Origin: Caryophanales bacterium UBA6380
Lineage (GTDB): Bacteria > Bacillota_I > Bacilli_A > RFN20 > CAG-826
NCBI GenBank assembly: GCA_002438785.1
Contig: DJQS01000010.1
Span: forward strand, 1-33,179
Direction: 5' to 3'
DNA length: 33,179 bases
Part shown: piece after piece, positions 23,651 through 33,079 of the stretch
Layout: each line of letters starts with the position of its first letter
How positions within the stretch are numbered: position 1 is the first letter of the stretch
Notes under the pieces: model-generated
Database searches by the model: none
Seen by the model: the letters and a program-made list of their open reading frames with translations, nothing else
Told to the model about the DNA's origin: nothing
Translations under genes and position numbers: made by a program

Positions 23651-25072
23651 ATGTATGATGCTATTATTATAGGTGGTGGAGTTATTGGATGTGCGATTGC
23701 TAGATATTTATCAATGTATCAAGGCAAATTTTTAGTTTTAGAAAGACATAATGACGTTGGTGAAGAGACAACTAATGCTAATAGTGGTATTGTTCATAGT
23801 GGTTATGATCCACTTCCAGGTACACTAAAAGCTAAATTTAATGTTTTAGGATGCAAAATGATGGAGCAAGTTTCAAATGAACTTGATGTTCCATTTATAA
23901 AAAATGGTTCATTAACCATTGGGTTTAATGATGAAGATTTAAAAATACTTGAAGAATTACTAAAAAGAGCTAAGACAAATGGAGTTGATGCAAAAATAAT
24001 TAATAAAGATGAACTTAATAAAATGGAGCCAAATTTAAATCAAAGTTGTAAGTTCGCTCTATATTGTAAGGATGCTGGAATAATATCCCCATTTAATTTA
24101 TGTGTAGGTTTTATGGAAAACGCCATGGATAATGGAGTTGAATTAATGCTTAATTCTGAAGTATCGAAAATCGATAAAATAGATAGTTTTTACAGGGTTT
24201 TTATAAAAAATAATAAGTTTTATGATACTAAAGTTCTTATTAACTGCACTGGAACAAATAGTGAAAATGTAACTAATCTAATCGAAAAACCTAATTTTAA
24301 AATTATACCAAAAAAAGGTGAATATATTTTATTTGATCATTTTAATAAAGATTTTGTTCATTCAACATTATTTATGTGTCCTACTAAATTGGGTAAAGGT
24401 GTTTTATTTTCACCAACAACATCCTTAAATTATTTTATTGGACCAAACAACGTGGATTCCACATTAACTGATACTTCAACAGATAGTTCTTCTTTCATGT
24501 ATATAAAAAAAGAAGCTAGTAAATTAGTTAATAACCTACCTTTAAAAGAAACTATTAGAGAATTTGCTGGAGTAAGAGCAAATACAGATAAAGATGATTT
24601 TATTATTTATGAAAGCAAGATTAATAAGTCGTTTATTAATGTTGCAGGTATTTCTTCTCCAGGCTTAGCAAGTAGCCCAGCCATTGGAAAATATGTTGCA
24701 AATATGGTAAAGATAATATTAAATCTAAAAGAGAATATAAACTTCAATCCATATGTTAAAAAACATCCTAAAATTTCTAATCAAAACGAATATAATGCGT
24801 TAATAAAATTAAATCAGTTATATGGGCATATGATATGTCGATGTGAAAAAATAAGTGAAGGGCAAATAATCGATGTTATTCATCGAAATTGTGGTGCTAG
24901 AACAATTAAAGGTGTTAAAAAGAGAATTAGAGCTGGTTTTGGAAAATGTCAAGGCACATTTTGCCAAGATGAAGTAATAAAAATCTTAGCTAGAGAGTTA
25001 AAAACGTCAATCGATAATATAAAATATAGCGAAGTTAATACTACTATTCTTAAATATAAAAGCAAGGAATAA
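23651..25072 (+). CDS. GlpA-like FAD dehydrogenase with BFD [2Fe-2S] domain
   Basis: The protein has 473 residues. The N-terminal FAD-binding DAO fold has GGGVIG (8-13), ERH at the end of the second strand and TTNANSGIVHSGYD, the pattern of glycerol-3-phosphate and 2-hydroxy-acid dehydrogenases. The C-terminus is a BFD-like [2Fe-2S] domain with Cys396, 398, 433 and 438 (CRC, then GKCQGTFC). This matches the Bacillota form of GlpA encoded beside a second FAD oxidoreductase and a DUF1667 protein, as here. It probably oxidises glycerol-3-phosphate or a related substrate anaerobically. AAGGTGA precedes the ATG. It starts 12 bases after hypA. Confidence 0.85.
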   Translation: MYDAIIIGGGVIGCAIARYLSMYQGKFLVLERHNDVGEETTNANSGIVHSGYDPLPGTLKAKFNVLGCKMMEQVSNELDVPFIKNGSLTIGFNDEDLKILEELLKRAKTNGVDAKIINKDELNKMEPNLNQSCKFALYCKDAGIISPFNLCVGFMENAMDNGVELMLNSEVSKIDKIDSFYRVFIKNNKFYDTKVLINCTGTNSENVTNLIEKPNFKIIPKKGEYILFDHFNKDFVHSTLFMCPTKLGKGVLFSPTTSLNYFIGPNNVDSTLTDTSTDSSSFMYIKKEASKLVNNLPLKETIREFAGVRANTDKDDFIIYESKINKSFINVAGISSPGLASSPAIGKYVANMVKIILNLKENINFNPYVKKHPKISNQNEYNALIKLNQLYGHMICRCEKISEGQIIDVIHRNCGARTIKGVKKRIRAGFGKCQGTFCQDEVIKILARELKTSIDNIKYSEVNTTILKYKSKE

Positions 25073-25077
25073 TTAAA

Positions 25078-26328
25078 ATGAAAGTTATTGATTTAATTGT
25101 AATTGGTGGTGGAAGTGCCGGATTAGCAAGCGCTATTAGTGCCTTTGATGAGGGTATAAATAATATTTTATTAATCGAAAGAAGTAATGAACTTGGAGGG
25201 ATTTTAAATCAATGCATTCATAATGGGTTTGGCTTAAATTATTTCAAAGAAGAATTAACTGGGCCAGAATATGCTAATAGATTTATTAATGAATTTAAAA
25301 AAAGAAAAATTAACTATTTATTAAATTCATTGGTGACTGATATAAGTAGTGACTTAAAAGTAACTTTTATAAATAATGATGGAATTCAAACAGTTAAAGC
25401 CAAAGCAATAATTTGTGCTTTAGGATGCAACGAAAGAACATATGGTCAAATTTCGATACCTGGTGATAGACCAAATGGAGTTTTTACCGCTGGATTAGCG
25501 CAAAAATATTTAAATATTGATGGTTTTTTAGTTGGAAAAAACGTTTATATTCTTGGCAGTGGCGATATAGGTTTAATAATGGCTAGAAGAATGACTTTAG
25601 AAGGTGCAAAAGTTATAGGTGTAAGTGAGTTAATGCCATATAGTAATGGACTTAATAGAAATATTGTTCAATGCTTGAACGATTTTAATATTCCACTACG
25701 ACTAAGTAATACAGTTACACGAATTATTGGAAAACACAATTTGGAGGCTATTGAAATAGCCGATGTTGATAAAAACTTTAATATAATTGAAAATACTAAA
25801 AAAATTATTCAATGTGATGCTCTATTACTTAGTGTTGGCTTATATCCTTTTATTAATTTATTATCTAATGCTGGTGTAAAACTATATAATGAAACTAAAG
25901 GTGTATATATCAACCAAAATTATGAAACCTCTATTAAAGGAATTTTTGTTACAGGTAATAGTTTACATGTTCATGATTTAGTCGATGAAGTTTCTAAAGA
26001 ATCTATTAAAGTTGGGAAATGTGCTAGCGATTATATTAAAGATATTAATTTAAAAGTAAATAAAATCATATTTACACACGCAAAACAGAATTTACTTTAT
26101 TTATTACCTAACGAAATTGAGGTAACTAATAGTCTAAAAGAGGTAAATTTTTCTTTTCGTGTTAATAAAATTATAAATAAAGGCACAATTTATATTTATA
26201 ATAAAAATACCATAATCAAAAAAATTAAGAAATTATATATGACTCCTAGTGAGATGATTTTTATCAACCTTAAAGATGTGGATTTTAATTTTATTGATGA
26301 AATAAATATTGAGGTAGTCGAGGATTAA
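25078..26328 (+). CDS. FAD/NAD oxidoreductase of the GlpA-DUF1667 group
   Basis: This is a two-dinucleotide-domain flavoprotein of 416 residues. The FAD motif GGGSAG is at 10-15, and GILNQCIHNGFG (41-52) follows with Cys46, possibly redox active. The ALGCNER motif is at 114-120, and the NAD(P) motif GSGDIG at 160-165. The second FAD motif GIFVTGN comes near residue 300. Together with the GlpA-like and DUF1667 proteins it forms a conserved three-gene electron-transfer unit; it would pass electrons from the dehydrogenase to NAD or another carrier. A C-terminal tail of about 75 residues is Asn/Lys/Ile-rich. It begins five bases after the preceding stop. Confidence 0.85.
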   Translation: MKVIDLIVIGGGSAGLASAISAFDEGINNILLIERSNELGGILNQCIHNGFGLNYFKEELTGPEYANRFINEFKKRKINYLLNSLVTDISSDLKVTFINNDGIQTVKAKAIICALGCNERTYGQISIPGDRPNGVFTAGLAQKYLNIDGFLVGKNVYILGSGDIGLIMARRMTLEGAKVIGVSELMPYSNGLNRNIVQCLNDFNIPLRLSNTVTRIIGKHNLEAIEIADVDKNFNIIENTKKIIQCDALLLSVGLYPFINLLSNAGVKLYNETKGVYINQNYETSIKGIFVTGNSLHVHDLVDEVSKESIKVGKCASDYIKDINLKVNKIIFTHAKQNLLYLLPNEIEVTNSLKEVNFSFRVNKIINKGTIYIYNKNTIIKKIKKLYMTPSEMIFINLKDVDFNFIDEINIEVVED

Positions 26329-26330
26329 AT

Positions 26331-26675
26331 ATGGAAAAAGAACTAATTTGTATTTGCTGTCCTAAAGGTTGTCATATAAAAGTTATTGATAATAAGTTTT
26401 ACAATTATTCTTGCTCAAGAGGTTTAGAGTATGCTCAAGATGAGATTAATTCTCCTAAAAGAGTTTTAACAAGTACTGTTAAAATATTAAATCCTTTAGA
26501 CATCAAGGTTGTTCCGATTAAAACTAGTAAGCCTATACCAAAAGATAAAATTTTCGATGTTATCAAAGAAATTAATAAGATAACTTTAAATAGACCAATA
26601 AAAATTCATCAAGTTGTTATTAAAAATGTGTTAAATTTAGGAGCTGATATTATTACAACTAAAGAAATTGATTAA
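26331..26675 (+). CDS. DUF1667 protein with Cys cluster
   Basis: This 114-residue protein belongs to the DUF1667 family found beside GlpA-like dehydrogenases. Cys7, Cys9, Cys10 and Cys14 (CICCPKGC) and Cys28 could hold an Fe-S cluster; the CPKGC part resembles the N-terminal cluster region of molybdopterin oxidoreductases. RVLTSTVKI and the VPIKTSKPIPK stretch are family-typical. It is the last gene of the compact operon and starts two bases after the FAD enzyme. Its biochemical role has not been settled as far as is known. Confidence 0.85.
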   Translation: MEKELICICCPKGCHIKVIDNKFYNYSCSRGLEYAQDEINSPKRVLTSTVKILNPLDIKVVPIKTSKPIPKDKIFDVIKEINKITLNRPIKIHQVVIKNVLNLGADIITTKEID

Positions 26676-26719
26676 TATATTTTTTTATGATTTAATATCA
26701 ACTTATGGGGAGTTTATTA

Positions 26720-28915
26720 ATGAGAAAAAAGATATTAATTTTAAGTGGAATTTTATTATTTTCAGTGGCAAGTTGTCATAACAATTTAGATACAAATAAT
26801 ATCATTTCTATTAATTATTTAAATAATTTATTTAAAAAAGTAAGTAAAGGTAATTATACATTAAGTTATTTAATCGGTGATGAAAGTTTTGATGATGTAT
26901 TTACGAATGATTATTATTATATTGGATACTTAAATAGCGGGTCAATGCTATTAAAAACATATTTAGATGATTCAATAGCTTATAATTTTAAAATTGATAA
27001 AGTGAATAATAATGTTGAGATAGAAGGACAGACCTATAACGAAGAATATACATATCAAGAATTAACTTCTTTAAGTTTTAAAAATAAATTGTCTTTATTA
27101 AATAACTACACTTTTAATGATTATGAAATTAAAAATAATAAAGTCTATGTTAATGATAGTAATTTAATAGATATTTTTAGCGCCCAATTAGATTTTACTG
27201 GAATAAAAAGAATTATTTTTTATTTAGAAAAAAATGTTGATTTAATGATGGAATTTCAAGGGTTCGATTTTACTACAAATGAATTTTATACGCTTAATAA
27301 TGGTGGTAGAGTTTCCTTAATAAATACATCAAAAAGTAAAATTGATTTAGTAGATTCTTATTTAAAAAATATTAATATATCTAATGATTCATTAATTGAT
27401 AAAGCAGAAAATATTTTTGGAAATGTATCGTTTACTTCGGCAATTTATGACAATATATATGAAGATGAATATATATCTATTGTTCGTGATGGATTTACTA
27501 ATCTTGATCTTTATAATGATTATATAAGAATAACTGATATCAGTGAGGAAAACATACAAAACATTTATACCTATAAAAAAATTAAAAATACAAATAGATT
27601 AGAAAAAGTTGGTGTTAATGGTAAAAACGAAGTAGTAAATCAAAAAATTGAAATGACATATGATGACTTTCAATTTGTTAATAAAGATAATTTTGAACTT
27701 GATAAATTTAAGAAATTAAATGAAAAAGATGAATATTATACATATCTAGGAAAAAATGCAACAAAACTAGCTTTTTCTATTACTCAACATAATCGTTTTA
27801 AAGAATGGCCGGTTGTTTCTATTAAAGCTAAAGTAATAAACAATAAAATTAGTCAAATAATTTTTTCTACAGGCTTAATGTTAGATAAATTGACAAATAA
27901 ATATTTTTATCATTATGTCGATACAAGAGTAAATGATGAAGTGAATGTAATTAATGATATTACTAAGAAAACTCCTAGTAAAGATGATGATAAAATTAAA
28001 AATTATCTATCTTATTTAAATCAAGATGATTCTGTATTTAAAGTAATTAATAAAGATAGCGCTTGGGATGGAAGTAGAGAAACTTTAATTACTAAGACTA
28101 AAAATTTATATACTATTGGGACTTATATTAAAAATGATGAAGAATATTCACAGTTAGAAAAATTAGGTGAAGGTTATTATTATAAAAATAATAAAGTTTA
28201 TACTTTTACTTATGATGAAAAAAATAATGTAACAGTAGATTCAAAAGTTATTAATAAGACCTTGAAAGATATTGTTAATTTTAATATTTCTAGTGAAATT
28301 TTAATTTTAAATAATGATCAATTAACTACATTCGGAGACATTATTAATATTGGTGATAGTTTAGGATTTGCTTCAAATCCATTAACTATTGATCCTTCGA
28401 CATTAGTAATGAACATTAATAATGATAAAATCGAAAATATTAACTTTGAATACTATAATGGAAAAGAAGAAATAAATATTTATTATGACAATATTGTTGA
28501 AAATAGTGAACTTATAAATAAGTTAGATGAAGAAATATTAAAAATAGAAGCGCAAAAATTTACTAATTTTTATGATTATTCAAAAGAAGGAGCTATTTAT
28601 GCGAGTTTAGTTGAATATGCAAATGAAGATTTTGCTAAAAAAGTACCATGCTTAATTAGTGAAGAAATAAGTAATGTTGATAATATGCTTGATGGTTATA
28701 TTTGCGATTATGCTCATGATGATGGAATAAATGATTGTGTATTTGTTTATTTTACTAATCACAATGATGAAGATTATATTAAAAAATATAAAGAATATTT
28801 AATTAATTTAGGATATAAACAAAATAATAATATTTATACACTTGATGATGTTAAGTTTGAATTTGTTGATGCTAATCCTTATGAAAGTGAATTTTTAAGA
28901 ATTTATAAAGTTTAA
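26720..28915 (+). CDS. Large lipoprotein of unknown function
   Basis: A 731-residue exported lipoprotein: KK, a hydrophobic stretch, and the lipobox VASC with Cys19. The rest is rich in Asn, Asp, Lys, Tyr and Ile, without recognised domains, and seems mostly beta structure (alternating hydrophobic/polar runs such as KVNNNVEIEGQTYNEEY). It may be a substrate-binding or surface adhesion protein. An in-frame ATG at 26705 overlaps the ribosome binding site GGGGAG of the ATG at 26720; the lipoprotein signal begins at the latter. It starts 44 bases after the DUF1667 gene with no clear terminator between. Confidence 0.75.
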   Translation: MRKKILILSGILLFSVASCHNNLDTNNIISINYLNNLFKKVSKGNYTLSYLIGDESFDDVFTNDYYYIGYLNSGSMLLKTYLDDSIAYNFKIDKVNNNVEIEGQTYNEEYTYQELTSLSFKNKLSLLNNYTFNDYEIKNNKVYVNDSNLIDIFSAQLDFTGIKRIIFYLEKNVDLMMEFQGFDFTTNEFYTLNNGGRVSLINTSKSKIDLVDSYLKNINISNDSLIDKAENIFGNVSFTSAIYDNIYEDEYISIVRDGFTNLDLYNDYIRITDISEENIQNIYTYKKIKNTNRLEKVGVNGKNEVVNQKIEMTYDDFQFVNKDNFELDKFKKLNEKDEYYTYLGKNATKLAFSITQHNRFKEWPVVSIKAKVINNKISQIIFSTGLMLDKLTNKYFYHYVDTRVNDEVNVINDITKKTPSKDDDKIKNYLSYLNQDDSVFKVINKDSAWDGSRETLITKTKNLYTIGTYIKNDEEYSQLEKLGEGYYYKNNKVYTFTYDEKNNVTVDSKVINKTLKDIVNFNISSEILILNNDQLTTFGDIINIGDSLGFASNPLTIDPSTLVMNINNDKIENINFEYYNGKEEINIYYDNIVENSELINKLDEEILKIEAQKFTNFYDYSKEGAIYASLVEYANEDFAKKVPCLISEEISNVDNMLDGYICDYAHDDGINDCVFVYFTNHNDEDYIKKYKEYLINLGYKQNNNIYTLDDVKFEFVDANPYESEFLRIYKV

Positions 28916-29221
28916 ACTCTTTGTATTATTTATTTAATATAAATATTAGAAAAATTCTTAAAATTTAGTTTATATATTTAAACTTACATTATTATATTAG
29001 TATTTTCCATTATGATAGTAAAAAAGAAAATGATTGATGATTTATATTATTTTAATTTTCTTAAAGTTCAATCAATAAAATATATAAGTGACACATTGCT
29101 TTTAAAGATTAAATAATTGATATTTTAATATTTATCGATAACACTTATATCTAATAATTTCTAAATTAAGTAGTAATAGTTTTTGATTGATAATAATTGA
29201 CTTTAATTTTATAATTTTATT
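28916..29221. other. Intergenic region between the two large lipoprotein genes
   Basis: No convincing gene lies here. A 34-codon frame (29012-29116) lacks a ribosome binding site. AAGAAAAT and ATTTTCTT can pair across the middle, and no terminator with a T-run was seen. The promoter at 29187-29215 lies at the end. Confidence 0.5.
29187..29215 (+). promoter_or_regulatory. Promoter placing the start point on the ATG of the giant lipoprotein
   Basis: TTGATA (29187-29192), 17 bases, TATAAT (29210-29215): five of six and six of six to consensus. The start point would lie about 6-7 bases downstream, i.e. at the ATG at 29222. No ribosome binding site precedes that ATG, so a leaderless message is likely. 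Confidence 0.65.
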
Positions 29222-32200
29222 ATGAGTCGTAATAAACTATTTATTTTTCCTTTAGCCGCGATGGCAACTTTATCGATGAGTAGTTGTTCTTTTAAAGTGA
29301 CTAAAGATCCTAATGAGGATTTTAAAAAAGAAGCTATAGAAGCTTATAAAAAACTTCGTCAAAAATTAAATATAAATGATAATGATGAATATCATGCTTG
29401 GTATTATAATCCTAGTTTATTAAAAGGTGTTGTCTTTAATTCTTTAAATGATTATACATATCTTGGTATTATTAATTTTCAAAATTTATGTTTTAGTGAA
29501 ACAGAAAATAATTATTATCTTGATATGCCTAATTATAAGGTTAGTTATGATTCAACTAATAATAGTTTTGAAATGCCATCATTTATTAATGAACCAATAA
29601 ATTTTGTAAAAAATTTACCGATGGTTCTTGTTAAAGATGATGAGAAACTTGATATTAGTGAAGATGTTTATACAAAATTCGATATTAATGGAAATATTGA
29701 TGAATATGCTTTTAAGGAAAATTATGATCCAACTTTATATTATTTAGATGGTTTTAAAATTGATTTGAATATTGAAAAATTTGAAGAATTTAATGTTGAT
29801 TATACTAATAAATCTACTGCAATCTTAAAACGTGATGTTTACACATTGATTGAAGACACTTTAAAAAATTCTGATGTTAGTTTACCTTTTGATTTATCCT
29901 TAAGTAAGATTTTATTAAAAAGCTATAATAAAGCTAACAAATTAAGTAATGGAGAAAAAGTACCTTCAACTATAAATTTTAGAGGTAAATTTAATAATAA
30001 AAACGTGGCTATTGGCCCACTTGGATTAACTGAAATTTTTACTGAAGAATCTTATAAGGAAATTAAAAATGCTACACTAGAAGAAGGTATTACTGATTTA
30101 TGTTTTTTTGCTTTTGATAATGCAACAAATTTAAATTCAATTAATATTCCATCTACTTTAAATAACATATCTTTAAGTGCGTTATCTAATTTAAATTTAG
30201 ATTATTTATACATAAGTGATAGTGATAAAAAAATTAATTTTATTGAAACTAAAGGGGCATCATTTACTTTTGATTTTAATAAGCCAAATAGTGATGAAAC
30301 TATTAAGTTAAATATAAGTTCTCAATTAAATAATACTAAAATTAATAATTTAATATTTGAGAATTATGATAATGTTAATGTAGATACTTTTCCTTATAAT
30401 GATATAAATTTAAATAATAAAAAGCTTGAAGATATCGTTATTTATATTGATAAAGATGGTAACAAGAAATATGAAAGTATCAGTGAAGGATTTAAACGTA
30501 CTGATGCAATTAATCCATTATTTCAACTAGATATTCAAGATAAGATAATAAGTGATAAAAATTTTAATAAAATTGAAAAAGATAAGACTTTATATTTAGG
30601 AAATTTAAAAAGTTTACCTAATGGAAAATTATTAAATACTAATTTAAATAATTTCCGTAACTATGATAGTAATTTAAAAGAAGATGTTGATGCTATTTAT
30701 ACATTAAAATTGGAAAGTGATTTAACAATTGAAGGGCGTTTAATTACTGGAGCTAGTATTGGTAAAAAAGAAAATGCAACTGGATTAGCGATATCAAATT
30801 ATGTAAATATTGATCTTAATGGGTTTAATATTACAATAAATAATGGTGGGTTAGTTGATTTAAATGGTAAGGTAATTGATTCTAGTTTAAATAAAAAAGG
30901 TCAAATTATTGTTAATAGTGGTGGAATAATTAAAACAAATTTGGTTCTTCATGAAAATATTAATGAAGATGAATATTCAACTAAGTTAGCTAACAATCTT
31001 TCACCTTTCAATGATTACGATTTTAGCGATTTAGATGTTACTTTGATTTTAAACAATGGATCTAATTTATATGCAAAAACTAGCTTAGTAGATGAAAATA
31101 ACGTTTCTAATGATGAATTTTTGTTTTTTGGTAATATTAATCAAAATTTAGAAGCATATTTTAAAGTTAAAGATAATAAGAGTGGTTATTTAAAGATTTC
31201 TCATAGTGATAAATCTATTTTTGAATTTATTAATTTAGATGTTGAAGTAAATAATCTTAAATTTATTAATTCGGATGAAAATAATGATATTTATATTCCT
31301 CTTACAAATAATAATTTAGATATTAATTTAGTTAATTCGACTTTTAATTTAACTAATCATTATAAATTAACTAATGGAGGAAAATTAAATATTGATAAGG
31401 ATTCTTCATTAATTATTAATAAAGATTTATTCATCTATTCAAAGTTTAGTAATGATTATAAAAAGTTAAACTTAAATTATAATAAAGATGCAAGATTATT
31501 TGTTGAAGGTAATATTTTATTTACTAGTAATGATGCTTCTATTAATGGCTCTGTTTATACTAGTGATAATAGTAAGTTTAATTATTTAGTTACATTATTT
31601 AATAGTAGTTCTTATCAATATAATAAAGCGATTAAAGATGGTTATTTTGATGATGAATCATTAAAAATTATTTCTAATTTACGTTTTAGTTTATCAATAA
31701 TTAATGAGTCTAATAATAAAAAATATATCCGAAATAATAAAGGTTATTATTATTTATATGATAATGGCAATTCATTTATTAATTCTATAAATAATAATAA
31801 TTTAGCTAATAAAACTAGTTTAAGTGATAATAATTGGGTTATAAATTATAATAATGTAAATATTTTAACAAATAATAAAGATGATAAAATTACTACATAT
31901 CATCGTAATGATGAATTTGAAAATAGTATTTATACTTTAACTGATGAAGGTTCTTGGATTAAAGCAAATGAATTAGATCCAGTTACTCATACTTATAAAA
32001 TTGATGGGAAATATTATATTGATTATAAGAACAATTTGTATGAAGGAATTATTTTAGAAAATAAAATAAATAATTATTATTGTTTTAAAATTAATGATGG
32101 TGATAAGAAATTTATTTATGATGATTCAAATAGTTGGAATTATGTTCATCTTTATGAAAGAGATAAATTATTAGCTTATGCTAAAGATTTAAGTGTTGAA

Positions 32201-33079
32201 GATAATAAAATTTATAATGAAGATAATTACGATAAATTACGTTTAATTTATAATAATTCATTTATCGATTTATTAAATAATAGTGATTATAAAGTAAATG
32301 AACATTATATTGATACCAATAATAAAAAATATATTGTTAGCGATTTAGATGAAGTTAGTATTATTAATAATTTAGATTTAAATAATAAAATAGCTAGTAA
32401 TGAATCAAAAGAATTCATTTACTCATATTTATATAATTGGATTTATGCTAAAAATTTAAAAGTAAGTAAAGACGAAACATCATATTTAATAAGTAATAAA
32501 GATGATATTTTGTTTGGATATATTTCTAATAAGTGGGAAAAAGTTGAAAAATATAATGAAGAATCAACAAGAGGCTTTACTTTATTTAGATTAGTTGATC
32601 AAAAAGCTTTATCTAAAAATTTTGCAATTTTATTAAATAATAAAATTATTAATTTTGCTAAAGGAAGTGGTGTAGATATAAATAAAGAAGATTTAGATGA
32701 TTCAGTTACTGATTTACTTCCAGAGGGTGACATTAATGATAAATATGTTGGATATCAATATATTATTATAAATAATAAAAAATATATATTTATTTTTGAT
32801 AAAGAGACTTCTAAAGTTGAATTAGTTGAAATTATTGATGGCGTTTTTAACGAAGCAATAGAAGGTAAGATTGATTTTGCAACTGCTTTAAAAATTATCA
32901 CTATAAATGTTAAATACTTAGATAAGAAAACTAATAAAGAAGTTTATAAAACAATGTATATTGATTTTAATAATTTAATTTATTGTGGAAATACTTCAAA
33001 TAAAAGTTTGACTAGTTTAGATTATATTGGAATAGCAACATATTCAATAGACAAGCCTAGTTCTGTAGATATTAAATAG
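29222..33079 (+). CDS. Giant surface lipoprotein with beta-helix and LRR-like parts
   Basis: The protein has 1285 residues. Its N-terminal signal ends in MSSC with Cys22 as lipid anchor (Met at -3 of the lipobox is unusual). The body is beta-rich and Asn/Asp-rich. Around residues 285-330, LEEGITDLCFFAFDNATNLN and NIPSTLNNI resemble the BspA-like leucine-rich repeat. Around 535-570, YVNIDLNGFNITINNGGL begins a run that looks like a right-handed beta-helix, continued by similar Asn-ladder-like strands to about 800. The C-terminal third has no recognised family. It is probably an adhesin or surface-binding protein. It ends in TAG, the only stop that is not TAA in the window. Its Asn-rich composition matches the preceding lipoprotein, and the two could be functionally related. 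Confidence 0.72.
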   Translation: MSRNKLFIFPLAAMATLSMSSCSFKVTKDPNEDFKKEAIEAYKKLRQKLNINDNDEYHAWYYNPSLLKGVVFNSLNDYTYLGIINFQNLCFSETENNYYLDMPNYKVSYDSTNNSFEMPSFINEPINFVKNLPMVLVKDDEKLDISEDVYTKFDINGNIDEYAFKENYDPTLYYLDGFKIDLNIEKFEEFNVDYTNKSTAILKRDVYTLIEDTLKNSDVSLPFDLSLSKILLKSYNKANKLSNGEKVPSTINFRGKFNNKNVAIGPLGLTEIFTEESYKEIKNATLEEGITDLCFFAFDNATNLNSINIPSTLNNISLSALSNLNLDYLYISDSDKKINFIETKGASFTFDFNKPNSDETIKLNISSQLNNTKINNLIFENYDNVNVDTFPYNDINLNNKKLEDIVIYIDKDGNKKYESISEGFKRTDAINPLFQLDIQDKIISDKNFNKIEKDKTLYLGNLKSLPNGKLLNTNLNNFRNYDSNLKEDVDAIYTLKLESDLTIEGRLITGASIGKKENATGLAISNYVNIDLNGFNITINNGGLVDLNGKVIDSSLNKKGQIIVNSGGIIKTNLVLHENINEDEYSTKLANNLSPFNDYDFSDLDVTLILNNGSNLYAKTSLVDENNVSNDEFLFFGNINQNLEAYFKVKDNKSGYLKISHSDKSIFEFINLDVEVNNLKFINSDENNDIYIPLTNNNLDINLVNSTFNLTNHYKLTNGGKLNIDKDSSLIINKDLFIYSKFSNDYKKLNLNYNKDARLFVEGNILFTSNDASINGSVYTSDNSKFNYLVTLFNSSSYQYNKAIKDGYFDDESLKIISNLRFSLSIINESNNKKYIRNNKGYYYLYDNGNSFINSINNNNLANKTSLSDNNWVINYNNVNILTNNKDDKITTYHRNDEFENSIYTLTDEGSWIKANELDPVTHTYKIDGKYYIDYKNNLYEGIILENKINNYYCFKINDGDKKFIYDDSNSWNYVHLYERDKLLAYAKDLSVEDNKIYNEDNYDKLRLIYNNSFIDLLNNSDYKVNEHYIDTNNKKYIVSDLDEVSIINNLDLNNKIASNESKEFIYSYLYNWIYAKNLKVSKDETSYLISNKDDILFGYISNKWEKVEKYNEESTRGFTLFRLVDQKALSKNFAILLNNKIINFAKGSGVDINKEDLDDSVTDLLPEGDINDKYVGYQYIIINNKKYIFIFDKETSKVELVEIIDGVFNEAIEGKIDFATALKIITINVKYLDKKTNKEVYKTMYIDFNNLIYCGNTSNKSLTSLDYIGIATYSIDKPSSVDIK

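Noticed and set aside
29012..29116. 34-codon reading frame between the lipoprotein genes
   Set aside because: No ribosome binding site, no recognisable motif, and frames of this length are common in such DNA.
214..33079. Use of genetic code 4 (TGA as Trp)
   Set aside because: Low G+C suggested a mollicute, but the conserved enzymes run full length without in-frame TGA and use TGG for Trp.
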